From Natrialba chahannaoensis JCM 10990 (lineage in GTDB: Archaea; Halobacteriota; Halobacteria; Halobacteriales; Natrialbaceae), in the NCBI RefSeq assembly GCF_000337135.1, contig NZ_AOIN01000064.1:65613-129612 (forward strand): a stretch of DNA of 64,000 nt. The letters run 5' to 3'. The notes beneath the pieces were generated by a model. It searched no databases, had not been told where the DNA came from, and saw only the letters and a list, made by a program, of their open reading frames with translations. The position numbers and the translations under genes were made by a program. Position 1 is the stretch's first letter, and each line of letters begins with the position of its first letter. Below, piece by piece: positions 52,406 through 61,687 of this stretch.

Positions 52406-55400
52406 TCAGTCCGCAAGCGTACGAGCGAGCAGTTCGACCGGGTGCGCCGGCCGCTCTGCGCCCTTGAAGTCGCCGATCTGTGTCCGACAGGAAGTGCCCG
52501 GTGCGACGACAGTCGTCCCCGCACTCGCTGTGAGCTTCTCCTGCAGTAGCGAGCCGATTGCCCGCGAGAAGTCGTAGTGCTCGGCCTCGTAGCCGAAGCT
52601 GCCAGCCATGCCACAGCAGCCGGAGTCGACGGGATCGACTGCGTAGCCAGCCCGCCGGAGGACGCCGACAGCGTGATGGTCTGCACCGCGAGCTTTCTGG
52701 TGGCAATGCCCGTGATACGTCAGCCCCTCGGCCGCCGCACTCGAGTCGAACGCAATCCTGTCGTCGAGGCGGTGCGTGTCGATGAACTCACAGACGCCGT
52801 AGGCGTTCGCCGCAAGACGGTCGACTCGCTCGCTGTACTCGTCGCCGAGCAGCGACCGGTACTCGTCGACCACCATCGACGCGTCGGACGGTTCGAGAAA
52901 GAGCACCGACCAGCCCTGTTCGAGGAACGACTCGAGTTCCTCGAGCAGCGTCTCGGCCCGTCGGCTGGCGTCGTCGAGCAGCCCCTGCGAGTAGGCGGCC
53001 CTGCCCGTCGGACCGAGATCCGGAATCCGGACGTGGACGTTCGCAGCCTCCAGCACCTCGACGGCAACCTGTCCGGGTTCCGGATTCGAGTAGTTCGTAT
53101 ACGTATCCGGGAAGAGGACGACCCCTGCTATGGCGTTCCCGGGATCGACTTGTGGCCCGCGGGCCGCGAACCAGTCGACCAGCGACTCGCGCCGGAACGA
53201 GGGAAGCGTTCGCTCGGGGGCGATGCCGAGGGTCTTCTCGAGTACCGATCGCGCGCCGGGCACTGCTGTGGCGCGGTTGGCGAGCGGCGCGGTGGCGCTC
53301 CCAAGCGCAGCGAGGCGGTCGATGTTCGCGAACAGACGCTCACGCACGCCGACGCCCTCGCGCTCGTGGTACTGGTGTTTCACCTCGGCTTTGAGCTTCG
53401 CCAGGTCGACGCCGGTCGGGCACTCGCTCTGACAACCCTTGCAGCCGATGCAGAGATCCAGCACCTCGGACTGGAATCGATCGTCGTAGAGCGCTTCGGG
53501 GTCGAGTTCGCCGCTAATCGCCGCCCGAAGCAGGTTGGCCCGACCGCGTGTCGTTGCGATCTCCTCGCCGGTCACCCGGTAGGTCGGACACATCACGTCG
53601 CCGTCGGTCTGACGACAGGTGCCACAGCCGTTACAGAGTTCGACGAGATGGGAGAAGCCGCCTTCAGATTCGAACTCGAGTGCCGTCCGTGGCTCGAGCG
53701 TCGCATAGTCGGCTCCGTAGCGAAGATTGTCGCGGATGTCGGTCGGCTCCTCATCGCGGTAGACGACCTTCCCCGGATTCATGCGCCAGTCGGGGTCGAA
53801 CGCGGACTTGACCTCCTTGAACGCGTCCCAGAGATCAGGACCGTACAGTTTGGGGTTAAATTCGGTCCGGGCGAGGCCGTCGCCGTGCTCCCCGGAGAAC
53901 GAGCCGCCGTGTTCGAGCGCGAGCGAGGTCACGTCCTCGGCGATCGAGCGCATGATTTCGACGCCGTCTTCGTCTTTGAGGTTCAGGACGGGACGGATAT
54001 GCAGCGTCCCCGCGCCCGCGTGGGCGAAGTACGATGCGTTCGTGTCGTGGGTCTCGAGAATCTCCTGAAAGCTGGCGACGTACTCGGCGAGTTCCGCGGG
54101 TGGAACCGAAGCGTCCTCGACAAACGGATACGGTTTCGGATCGCCCGCCATGCTCATTAGCAGCGGAATCGCAGCCTTGCGAAGCTTCCAGAGACGATCC
54201 TGCTCGTCGGCGTCGAACGCCTCGAGCGACTCGACCGCAGCCCCCGACTCGACGAGCTCCGCACGGGTGCGTTCGACCGCGCCCGGCAAGTCATCGACCA
54301 CCTCCGAGTCGAACTCTACCATGAGTGCAGCCGCAGTCCCGTCCGGAATCGGCTCGACGAACTCGGCGTACTCCGTCGAGTCAGCGGCGAGTCGAAACAC
54401 GTCCTCGTCCATGAGTTCGACCGCACTGGCGTCGGACTCGAGTGCCCGAGGCACAGCGGCGAGCGACTCGAGGAGGTCGTCGTAACAACAGACAAGGAGC
54501 GCGGTTTCCTCGGGGCGAGTGACGAGCGAAAGGTCGGCTTCGACGACGACGCCGAGGGTTCCCTCCGCGCCGACGATAAGCTTCGAGAGGTTGATCACTC
54601 GTTCCCCCTGCTCGGTGGTCCTAATCACTTTCTGGAGATTGTAGCCGCTGACACTGCGCTTGAGGTTGGGATAGCGGTTCTCGATCTCGTCTGCGTTGTC
54701 CTCGACGATGGCCCGAACGGTGCGGTAGAGTACAGCCTCGCGGTCGTCCTTTGCAACGAGCCGGTCCCACTCCGCACTGTCCAGCACGATGTCTCGCGTC
54801 CGAATCTGTGAGCCATCCGCGAGGACGACCTCACAGGCTTCAACGTAGGCGTCCGTGATCCCGTACCGAACCGAGTGTGCACCCGTCGAGTTATTCCCGA
54901 TGCCGCCGCCGATCGTCGCCCGATTCGAGGAGGCCGGATCGGGCGCGAACTTGAGCCCGTGTGGTTCGAGCGCAGCGTCGAGGTCGTCCTGTACAACGCC
55001 GGGCTGAACGGTGGCACGTCGCCGCTCCGGATTGATGGCTTGAATTTCGTCCATATGCCGCGACAGATCGAGGACGACACAGCCGAGGCCGACTGCCTGT
55101 CCGGCGAGCGACGAGCCTGCACCGCGTGGGAGCACCGGCACGTCGTGTTCGGCTGCGACGCGAACCGCCGCCTGCACGTCGGCCGCGTCTCGCGGCACGA
55201 CGACACCCGCCGGCTGTGCCTGATAGATGCTGCCGTCGGTGGCGTAGAGGATGCGGGTGTATTCGTCGAACCGGACGTCGCCACGACAAGCGGACTCGAG
55301 TGCGCTCTCGAGTGACCCCGTCTGTGAGGTTCCTGTATCCGTGGTTGGACCGGTGGATGTGGTGGGTACAGCGTCGGAGTCGGGTACTACTGTAGACTTG

Positions 55401-55450
55401 GAACTGGGTTCGGATTCGGACGGAGACTCTGGTCCCTCCTCGGCGGCCAT
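52406..55450 (-). CDS. FAD-linked oxidase fused to Fe-S/CCG domain (D-lactate or glycolate dehydrogenase type)
   Basis: 1014 residues. After a Ser/Thr-rich tail of about 45 residues comes a PCMH FAD-binding domain (VVVPRDAADVQAAVRVAAEHDVPVLPRGAGSSLAGQAVGLGCVVLD), an FAD-oxidase C-terminal domain to about 540, two 4Fe-4S motifs (CNGCGTCRQTDGDVMCPTYR and CIGCKGCQSECPTG), then a GlpC-like domain with DSGCCGMAGSFGYEAEHYDFSR. It oxidises a 2-hydroxy acid and passes electrons to the quinone pool. The substrate (D-lactate, glycolate or similar) is not resolvable. TTTATC near 55475 is the probable TATA box. Confidence 0.92.
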   Translation of the reverse strand: MAAEEGPESPSESEPSSKSTVVPDSDAVPTTSTGPTTDTGTSQTGSLESALESACRGDVRFDEYTRILYATDGSIYQAQPAGVVVPRDAADVQAAVRVAAEHDVPVLPRGAGSSLAGQAVGLGCVVLDLSRHMDEIQAINPERRRATVQPGVVQDDLDAALEPHGLKFAPDPASSNRATIGGGIGNNSTGAHSVRYGITDAYVEACEVVLADGSQIRTRDIVLDSAEWDRLVAKDDREAVLYRTVRAIVEDNADEIENRYPNLKRSVSGYNLQKVIRTTEQGERVINLSKLIVGAEGTLGVVVEADLSLVTRPEETALLVCCYDDLLESLAAVPRALESDASAVELMDEDVFRLAADSTEYAEFVEPIPDGTAAALMVEFDSEVVDDLPGAVERTRAELVESGAAVESLEAFDADEQDRLWKLRKAAIPLLMSMAGDPKPYPFVEDASVPPAELAEYVASFQEILETHDTNASYFAHAGAGTLHIRPVLNLKDEDGVEIMRSIAEDVTSLALEHGGSFSGEHGDGLARTEFNPKLYGPDLWDAFKEVKSAFDPDWRMNPGKVVYRDEEPTDIRDNLRYGADYATLEPRTALEFESEGGFSHLVELCNGCGTCRQTDGDVMCPTYRVTGEEIATTRGRANLLRAAISGELDPEALYDDRFQSEVLDLCIGCKGCQSECPTGVDLAKLKAEVKHQYHEREGVGVRERLFANIDRLAALGSATAPLANRATAVPGARSVLEKTLGIAPERTLPSFRRESLVDWFAARGPQVDPGNAIAGVVLFPDTYTNYSNPEPGQVAVEVLEAANVHVRIPDLGPTGRAAYSQGLLDDASRRAETLLEELESFLEQGWSVLFLEPSDASMVVDEYRSLLGDEYSERVDRLAANAYGVCEFIDTHRLDDRIAFDSSAAAEGLTYHGHCHQKARGADHHAVGVLRRAGYAVDPVDSGCCGMAGSFGYEAEHYDFSRAIGSLLQEKLTASAGTTVVAPGTSCRTQIGDFKGAERPAHPVELLARTLAD

Positions 55451-55613
55451 ATACGGACCGCGTCGTTGTCCGGACTGATAAACAGTGGTGCTTGTTCACA
55501 ATATACTTGGTCCGGCGAGCAGTGGCGATGGCAGTCGCTCGCCGGTCGGTGACGCAAAAAACACGAGATTGGACCGCACAGCCTGTTGCTTCAGCTACTC
55601 GTCTCGTTGCGAC

Positions 55614-56216
55614 TTACTCGAAGTGGTCGAGGCACTTCTGGTACTCGTCCTCGACCGAGTCCCAGTTGATCACGTCGAAGAAGCCCTCGATGAAGCTGCC
55701 GCGGTCTGGACCGTAGTCGTAGTAGTAGGAGTGCTCCCAGACGTCGAGTGCGAGGATTGGATGGGAGCCCCAGAGTGCGCCCTGGTCGTGCTTGTCGACC
55801 GCAACGTTGCGAAGCTGCTTCGCAACTGGGTCGTATACCAGCAGCGCCCAGCCGCCGGCTGCGCCGGCAGCGGCCTCGAATTCGCCCTTCCAGCCCTCGT
55901 AGGAGCCGAAGTCCTCCTCAATACGGTCTGCGATATCGCCCTCTGGCTCACCGCCACCGTTTGGCGACATGTTCTCCCAGAACAGCGTGTGGAGGTAGTG
56001 ACCACAGCCGTTGTGGGTGACGTTTGAAAGCGCACCGGGCGTCGAGCCGAAGTCACCGCTCTCGCGGTTCTCGGCGAGGGTCTCCTCGGCCGAGTTCAGG
56101 CCGTTGACGTAGCCCTGATGGTGCGTGTCGTGGTGCCAGGTGACGACCTGCTCGGAGATCGACGGTTCCAATGCGTCGTAATCGTATGGAAGTGGTGGAA
56201 GTTCGTGGTCAGTCAT
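55614..56216 (-). CDS. sod: Superoxide dismutase, Fe/Mn family
   Basis: 200 residues, cytoplasmic. Metal ligands: first His in SEQVVTWHHDTHHQGYVNG, second in HNGCGHYLHTLFWENM, and the Asp/His pair in LALDVWEHSYYYDYG (DxWEH). Haloarchaeal homologues are manganese enzymes. An inverted repeat surrounds the probable TATA element about 42 bases upstream of the start. It lies directly downstream of a DUF7344-like regulator gene on the same strand and upstream of the large flavoprotein oxidase. Confidence 0.96.
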   Translation of the reverse strand: MTDHELPPLPYDYDALEPSISEQVVTWHHDTHHQGYVNGLNSAEETLAENRESGDFGSTPGALSNVTHNGCGHYLHTLFWENMSPNGGGEPEGDIADRIEEDFGSYEGWKGEFEAAAGAAGGWALLVYDPVAKQLRNVAVDKHDQGALWGSHPILALDVWEHSYYYDYGPDRGSFIEGFFDVINWDSVEDEYQKCLDHFE

Positions 56217-56247
56217 GGGTAAACACCTAGTGAGTGGTTAGGTTCCG

Positions 56248-56268
56248 CTCCTGTTAAGTGTTCAGGAG
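56248..56268. promoter_or_regulatory. Inverted repeat around the sod TATA element
   Basis: CTCCTG and CAGGAG flank nine bases containing TTAAG, the likely TATA core on the minus strand. The element is centred about 42 bases before the sod ATG. A dimeric repressor bound here would occlude TBP. Confidence 0.5.
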
Positions 56269-56519
56269 TGAAATGATACCATACCACACTATCACGTTCG
56301 GGAACCAGTTGTCCCCGACTCCATCTGGAAGGTCATCAAGTGACGTGTTAAACCTTTCAGCGCGGCTCGTCACGCAGCGCCACAGTTCGTCACAGATCGC
56401 CACCGGCCAGAACGCGACCGCGCCGTCGCTCGGCAGATAGTCGTCGGCATCCCCAGGCCCCCACGAGTTGGTATCGGTACCCGTCTGTCCGTCCCAACCC
56501 GACCCAATCTCGTCAGCAG
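56269..56519. other. Intergenic region between sod and the HTH gene
   Basis: About 250 bases that include the distal sod promoter. A 105-codon minus frame (56254-56571) overlaps the HTH gene's end and the sod inverted repeat; its composition is not convincing. Nothing else recognised. Confidence 0.4.
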
Positions 56520-56972
56520 TTATCGTTCGGTCCCTGCACGCCGTTCCTTGTGATGGGCGTGTTCGAGCCACTCCTCGAGTGACGGTTGGGACCAGTACCG
56601 AACCGTCTGACTGCGTCGGTCGTGCTCGATCACACCCACCTCTTCCAGTTTCGGTAGGTGAACGTGTTGCAGTTCGGTCTCGACCACGTGGTGTTGCTCG
56701 TCCGTGGTGAGTTGTCCCTCAGTATGATGCGAGTTGTTCCCTCGCACAGCTGTCGACTCGGACTCACACTCTGCCTCTGACTCACCGTAGCGCCGATCGA
56801 ACGCCACGATCGCGTCAGTCAACTCTTCGACCGTCGCAACACCGTCCGATTGCTCGTATAATGTGTACAACGCATACCGCCGTCGTTGGTTCGACAGTAG
56901 TTCAAAAATGTGATCGAGTGACGGTGTCGCCTCGACCGCACGCTGTGTTGACTCCCGTCCTGTCTTACACAT
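56520..56972 (-). CDS. DUF7344-like winged-helix protein
   Basis: 150 residues. SLDHIFELLSNQRRRYALYTLYEQSDGVATVEELTDAI and VVETELQHVHLPKLEEVGVIEHDRRSQTVRYW form the haloarchaeal DUF7344 wHTH pattern, split by a Ser/Glu/His-rich insertion of about 35 residues. Probably a DNA-binding regulator; it might act on the sod gene 300 bases downstream, but only proximity suggests it. ATG 56972 or 56990 are both possible; a TATA-like AATATATGG at 56988-56997 is too close to either, so the true start may be lower. Confidence 0.75.
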   Translation of the reverse strand: MCKTGRESTQRAVEATPSLDHIFELLSNQRRRYALYTLYEQSDGVATVEELTDAIVAFDRRYGESEAECESESTAVRGNNSHHTEGQLTTDEQHHVVETELQHVHLPKLEEVGVIEHDRRSQTVRYWSQPSLEEWLEHAHHKERRAGTER

Positions 56973-57252
56973 CCACAGACCACCTACCATATATTACCAT
57001 TCGAAACCACCACGGCTCTCTACAGCAGCCGTCACATTAGATGTTACGTCTACCTGTCTCACTGTTGGACCTAATTTTCAATCAAATGGAAATGGAATAG
57101 GAAAGGTTGGCTAACAGAATCGGAAAGGGATGCCTGTAGAGCGTAACGTTTGGAGCAGTGCGCCCCAGGCGAGGACAGAGCCACGGCTCACAGCCGTTGG
57201 AAACAGGAGAACAGTCAGTGACTGTTGTGTTTGTGTTGGAACGCGTCGAGCG

Positions 57253-57717
57253 TTACTCGTAGAGCCACTCGCCGTCGTGCTGACCGTACTCGGTCAACTC
57301 GTCCTCGTCGAAGTGGATAGCGATTTCGCGCTCGTTTGCGCCCTCGTCCTCGTGGTCTGCCGCGTGAACGACGTTCCGACCGAGGTCAAGTGCGTAGTCG
57401 CCGCGGATCGTGCCCGCCTCAGCCTCGAGTGGGTCCGTCTCGCCGATCATCTGGCGGACCTGACGCGTCGCGTCCTGTCCTTCCCAGACCATCGGGACGA
57501 CGGGGCCGGAGGTGATGAAGTCAACGAGGTCGTCGTAGAACGGCTTGTCCTCGTGTTCACCGTAGTGCTCTTCGGCACGTTCGCGAGGCATCGTTTCGAC
57601 CTTGATGCCGACGAGCTTGAGTCCGCGCTCTTCGAGTCGGGAGATGACCTCGCCCACGAGTCCACGCGCGAAGGCGTCGGGCTTGACCATCACGAAGGTG
57701 CGTTCGTGCTCGCTCAT
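57253..57717 (-). CDS. ndk: Nucleoside-diphosphate kinase
   Basis: 154 residues. Transfers the terminal phosphate of ATP to other NDPs. RTFVMVKPDAFARGLVGEVISRLEERGLKLVG, the catalytic histidine in GRNVVHAADHED, and IRGDYALD are intact. Last gene of the L7Ae-S28e-L24e-Ndk operon; its ATG overlaps the L24e stop (TAATG). The gene is standard length with a short acidic C-terminus. Confidence 0.97.
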   Translation of the reverse strand: MSEHERTFVMVKPDAFARGLVGEVISRLEERGLKLVGIKVETMPRERAEEHYGEHEDKPFYDDLVDFITSGPVVPMVWEGQDATRQVRQMIGETDPLEAEAGTIRGDYALDLGRNVVHAADHEDEGANEREIAIHFDEDELTEYGQHDGEWLYE

Positions 57718-58082
57718 TAGGCCTCACTCTCCTCGTCGGTTGCGTCAGCGTCGGCGTCTGCCTCTGCCTCTGCCTCAGCATCCGATTCGGTCTCGTCGAC
57801 CGTTTCGTCCCCGGCAGGAACGTCGTCCTCGTCTTCGCCTGCGTCGACGACCTCGTCCTGATCGGCTTCCTCGTCGGCGGTCGTGTCGGCCTGGGCTGGA
57901 CCCTTGCCGGCACGTCCTTCCTCGGTCCACTCGAGATCGCGCGGTTCGCGACCGAGCTTGTAGTTCTTCTCCGCTTTCGAGTCAACGAAGTGAAGCACGG
58001 TACCGTCGTTGCGGACGTACATGATGCCCGTGCCGGGTTCGATCTCTTCGCCCGTGTAGTCGCAGGTGCGTTTCTCGACCAT
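57717..58082 (-). CDS. rpl24e: 50S ribosomal protein L24e with acidic tail
   Basis: 121 residues. The first 65 are a normal L24e: [47 protein letters not shown]. Archaeal L24e is usually about 60-65 residues and often has a CxxC..CxxC zinc site; here only the first Cys is evident. The remaining 55 residues are an almost purely acidic/Ala tail ([10 protein letters not shown]), encoded by GTCAGC/CTCTGC-like repeats. It may be a haloadaptation or repeat drift. Confidence 0.95.
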   Translation of the reverse strand: MVEKRTCDYTGEEIEPGTGIMYVRNDGTVLHFVDSKAEKNYKLGREPRDLEWTEEGRAGKGPAQADTTADEEADQDEVVDAGEDEDDVPAGDETVDETESDAEAEAEADADADATDEESEA

Positions 58083-58085
58083 TGG

Positions 58086-58310
58086 TTACTGTCCTCCGAT
58101 GGAGTCCGCCTCGCGGGCGGTCTCACGAAGCTGGAGTACGTCCCCTTCGCGGACCGGTCCGAGGCAGTTACGGGTGATGATTCGTCCCTGATTCTCGCCC
58201 TCTTGAATCCGGCACTTGACCTGCATGGCCTCTCCGTGCATGCCGGTTTTGCCGACGATCTCGATGACCTCGGCGGGCGTGGAGCCGCTTTCTTCCTCTT
58301 CAGCACTCAT
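58086..58310 (-). CDS. rps28e: 30S ribosomal protein S28e
   Basis: 74 residues; [56 protein letters not shown] is the S28e OB-fold sequence in full. Second gene of the ribosomal operon, 11 bases after L7Ae and 3 bases before L24e. Confidence 0.97.
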   Translation of the reverse strand: MSAEEEESGSTPAEVIEIVGKTGMHGEAMQVKCRIQEGENQGRIITRNCLGPVREGDVLQLRETAREADSIGGQ

Positions 58311-58321
58311 CTCTGATCACC

Positions 58322-58684
58322 TCAGTCGAGGTCCTCGACCTTGCCGGCGATGTCTTCGACGTCGCCTTCGGCCTCTCCGGTGTCGACGATGGCTGCGGCG
58401 GCCGAGCCGACCTCGAGGCCCGCAGCGTGGCCGACGTCGTCCTGGGTCTCGATAAAGACGACAGGAATACCCTTCTCGTCGGCGAGTTCTGGGAGGTGCA
58501 TGACGATCTCCTCGGGGGAGACGTCTTCAGCGACGAAAACGAGCTCGGCGTTGCCGCGCTCGATCGCCTTCGTGGTTTCGTTCGTTCCTTTCTTTACTCG
58601 TCCGGTGTCTCGTGCGACCTCAAGCGCCTCAAGGGCGTCATCTGCGAGGTCTGCTGGGATGTCGGTTGTGACGTAGACTGACAT
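58322..58684 (-). CDS. rpl7ae: 50S ribosomal protein L7Ae
   Basis: 120 residues. [55 protein letters not shown] is the kink-turn-binding core. L7Ae serves the ribosome, box C/D and H/ACA particles and RNase P. First gene of the operon; GGAGAGGTG shortly before the ATG is a proper ribosome binding site, in contrast to the leaderless genes around it. Confidence 0.97.
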   Translation of the reverse strand: MSVYVTTDIPADLADDALEALEVARDTGRVKKGTNETTKAIERGNAELVFVAEDVSPEEIVMHLPELADEKGIPVVFIETQDDVGHAAGLEVGSAAAAIVDTGEAEGDVEDIAGKVEDLD

Positions 58685-59097
58685 TGGTTGTTCACCTCTC
58701 CTACACGTGGGCTCGCGCTCCCCTGCCCTCGAGGGTCCGGCCTGCGTTCCGTTCCCAGAGTCGAATTAGGTGTGAATTCGGCATCGACTCCGGCTCCGGA
58801 AACCGAACCCCAGGCCGGGCTGTGCCCGGCGGCGGTCCTGTAAGGCTAGGAGCATCATCAACCCCGCGTAGGGTGTACTACGTCAGTAGCGTTGCCCCCC
58901 TTAAAAGCGTGTTCAAAACGCTGGACGAGTGTGACCTGGACGCACAGTCACTTACGCGAACAAAATCAGGTGCGAGAGCAGGGGCACAATGAGGAAGCAG
59001 ACGAGCCCAAACGGAGCCAGACGAAACGAGACGAGGAAAGATCAACACAAACGGAGTAGACCAGACAGTATTACGGCCCCGCGTCCGAACACCGACT
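58685..59097. promoter_or_regulatory. Long 5' leader of the L7Ae operon and tmcA promoter
   Basis: On the minus strand CTTTTAAGG (about 58900-58908) is the best TATA candidate, which would give a leader of roughly 190 bases before L7Ae. The leader contains CTGA, a CGTAG/CTACG stem and TGATGA in order, plus a GC-rich stem (GCCGGGC/GCCCGGC around 58813-58830). On the plus strand AGTATTAC near 59068-59075 is the likely tmcA promoter. No protein-coding frame is convincing. Confidence 0.45.
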
Positions 59098-61446
59098 ATG
59101 AACGTTGGCTCCCTCGCGACCGACCTCTACCGCGAGGCCCAGGACACCACCGAGCGCCGCGCGCTCGTCCTCAGCGGCGACCGAGAACGTGGCTACGCCT
59201 GTCTCGAGTCTATCCTCTCGACGCTGCCGGTCGCCATCACCGACACGACACTCGTCGGTCCCGACGACCGCCTTCGCTGCGAGCAACTCAGCCAGGTACA
59301 CACGGCAGAACTGCTCGGTACAACTCGCCAACTTCTCGTCCTCGACACACACGGAGACCTCCAGCCGAACGCACTCGGCCGTATCGTCGGTGCCATCGAC
59401 GGCGGCGGCCTCCTGCTCGTGCTCGCGCCTGGACTCGAGTACTGGCCCGACCAGACCACGACGTTCGCCGAGTCGCTCGCGGTCCCACCGTTCACGACGG
59501 ACGACGTGACGGGCCGGTTCAGAAGGCGACTGGTCGAGACGCTGCGTGAGCACCGTGGCATTGGGATCGTCGAGTTCGACGGAACGGATTCGACCGGCGT
59601 TCCGGACGATCCGACCGAACTCGCTACACACGAAATTACTGAGACAGGACTCACGCATCCGGCACCGGTCTGGCAGCCAGCAGACGACGGGGGTAACGGT
59701 AGCGGTAACGGTAACGGCGACAAAAGCGCCACCCCGTCGGACCCACCGTTCCCGTCCGCCGCCTACGACGCCTGTCTTACCGGAGATCAGCGTGAGGCGC
59801 TCGCCACGTTCGAGGCGCTCTCCGACTCCGAGCAGGCTGTCGTCCTTGAGGCCGACCGTGGCCGCGGAAAGTCGAGCGCCGCGGGACTGGCAGCGGGAAG
59901 TTTCGCGCTCGGCGGCGACTCTGTCCTCGTTACCGCTCCGGCGTTCCGGAACACGACGGAACTGTTCGCTCGCGCCGGCGAGCTCGTCGCCAACTGCGAT
60001 TCTGATGGGGACGGTCGGACAGATCCGCAGGGGACCTCCCGAGAGATCACCACGAGCGCGGGTGGTCGTGTCTGGTTTCGTGACCCAAGAGAGGCAGTGT
60101 CGGTACTGGACACCGCGGATATCGTGATCGTCGACGAAGCCGCCGCGCTCCCAGTGTCGCGACTCGAGTCGTTCCTCGCCGCCGATCGAGTCGCGTTCAC
60201 GACGACGGTGCACGGCTACGAGGGAGCCGGCCGCGGATTCTCGGTCCGATTTCGGGATCGGCTCGCGGAGAGTGCCCACGAAGTTAGCGAGTACACGCTC
60301 GTCGAACCGATCCGGTACGCGGCGGGCGACCCACTTGAGGTATGGGCCTTTCGCGCGCTATTACTCGACGCGCGGCCGCCAGTCGCACCGCTCATTGCCG
60401 ACGCCACTCCCGAGAGCGCCGACTACCGGGTACTCAAGCCCGATGACCTGCTCATGGACGCCCGGCTCCTTCGTGAGGCCTTCGGCCTGCTCGTGCTCGC
60501 CCACTACCGGACCGAGCCGAACGACCTCGCCCGATTGCTCGACGCACCGAACCTCGAGGCACGCGCGCTGGTATATGACGGCCACGTCGTCAGCGTCGCC
60601 CTGCTCGCTCGCGAGGGGAACCTGGACGCCGATACGCGGGCGATGATGTACGACGGCGGCCGCGTCCGCGGGAACATGCTCCCGGACGTACTCACGAGCC
60701 AGCTCCGCGATGAATCCGCGAGTAAGCCGGCCGGGATCCGCATCGTTCGAATCGCGACCCATCACGAGGTTCGGGCACGGGGGCTTGGCTCGCGGCTACT
60801 CGAGTGCATCCGCGATGAGTTTACCTCGACGGTGGACTGGCTCGGTACCGGCTTCGGCGCGACGCCGGGGCTACTCGAGTTCTGGCGAACGAACGGCTTT
60901 CGAACGGTACACGTTTCGACGACGCGCAACGATGCGAGCGGGGAATACTCGGTGCTCATACTGGCTCCGACGAGCGAGGCGGGGCAGGAACTGCACGACC
61001 GCCACGCAACGTGGTTCGCCCGCCGCTTCGCGGCGCTGTGTTCGGACTCGCTCGCGGATCTGGACCCTGACGTAGCCCGAGCGGTGTTGCACTCCATTGC
61101 GAAGGAGGCGACACCGCCGCTGGCGCTCGACGAACACGACTGGCGTGTCGTCGCCGGCGCAGCCTACGGCCCTGGTCTGTTTGATGTTGATCCCGGCGCG
61201 TTCCGTGAAGTGGTGATTCGGTACTTCGTCGAGGAACCGGCCAGCGTCGAGTTAACTGTGCGTGAGGAACGACTGCTCGTCTTGCGCGCGTTGCAAGGAC
61301 GGGAATGGTCAACTGTGGCAGAGCAACTCGAGTACACTTCAACCGGGCAGTGTATGCGCGCGCTTGGGAAAGCGTTCCAGCCGCTGGTCGACGAGTACGG
61401 CAGTGAGGTAGCGATGAACGTCCGGGACCGGTTTGCCGACGAGTGA
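59098..61446 (+). CDS. tmcA: tRNA(Met) cytidine acetyltransferase TmcA
   Basis: 782 residues. N-terminal DUF1726-like domain (about 1-130), an RNA-helicase-like ATPase with Walker A EADRGRGKSSAAG near residue 255 and Walker B IVIVDEAAALP, then a GNAT domain (GIRIVRIATHHEVRARGLGSRLL) and a C-terminal tRNA-binding region. It makes N4-acetylcytidine in tRNA and, in archaea, in other RNAs. A Gly/Asn/Ser insertion (DDGGNGSGNGNGDKS) from GGTAAC repeats separates the first two domains. Confidence 0.95.
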   Translation: MNVGSLATDLYREAQDTTERRALVLSGDRERGYACLESILSTLPVAITDTTLVGPDDRLRCEQLSQVHTAELLGTTRQLLVLDTHGDLQPNALGRIVGAIDGGGLLLVLAPGLEYWPDQTTTFAESLAVPPFTTDDVTGRFRRRLVETLREHRGIGIVEFDGTDSTGVPDDPTELATHEITETGLTHPAPVWQPADDGGNGSGNGNGDKSATPSDPPFPSAAYDACLTGDQREALATFEALSDSEQAVVLEADRGRGKSSAAGLAAGSFALGGDSVLVTAPAFRNTTELFARAGELVANCDSDGDGRTDPQGTSREITTSAGGRVWFRDPREAVSVLDTADIVIVDEAAALPVSRLESFLAADRVAFTTTVHGYEGAGRGFSVRFRDRLAESAHEVSEYTLVEPIRYAAGDPLEVWAFRALLLDARPPVAPLIADATPESADYRVLKPDDLLMDARLLREAFGLLVLAHYRTEPNDLARLLDAPNLEARALVYDGHVVSVALLAREGNLDADTRAMMYDGGRVRGNMLPDVLTSQLRDESASKPAGIRIVRIATHHEVRARGLGSRLLECIRDEFTSTVDWLGTGFGATPGLLEFWRTNGFRTVHVSTTRNDASGEYSVLILAPTSEAGQELHDRHATWFARRFAALCSDSLADLDPDVARAVLHSIAKEATPPLALDEHDWRVVAGAAYGPGLFDVDPGAFREVVIRYFVEEPASVELTVREERLLVLRALQGREWSTVAEQLEYTSTGQCMRALGKAFQPLVDEYGSEVAMNVRDRFADE

Positions 61447-61521
61447 GGTCGGATGGGGAGACTCGAAACAACCTTCGTGAAATAGCAACGACCATAGGTG
61501 ATCCCAACCGATCAATTGGGT

Positions 61522-61677
61522 ATGTTAGGTGTGAGGCTTGAGCTGCTTGGCAGTACCTTCGTGCTGCTAGCAATATTCCTCGGCGAAGGTGCCTGGAGAG
61601 TAGCGTATCTCGGTGTCTTTGTCTCCATCATCGGCGTGTTCGTCGGTTCTGGTACTGCGACTCTCTCAACAGACTGA
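61522..61677 (+). CDS. Small two-helix membrane protein
   Basis: 51 codons from ATG 61522 to TGA. Translation MLGVRLELLGSTFVLLAIFL then a short polar loop, then a second helix (VAYLGVFVSIIGVFVGSG). Composition, glycine-flanked helices and the clean frame look like a genuine haloarchaeal small membrane protein. It is 75 bases after tmcA. No family recognised. Confidence 0.55.
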   Translation: MLGVRLELLGSTFVLLAIFLGEGAWRVAYLGVFVSIIGVFVGSGTATLSTD

Positions 61678-61687
61678 TCGGCAGCGG

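Noticed and set aside
56254..56571. 105-codon frame between sod and the HTH gene
   Set aside because: Overlaps the HTH gene end and the sod promoter repeat; composition not protein-like.
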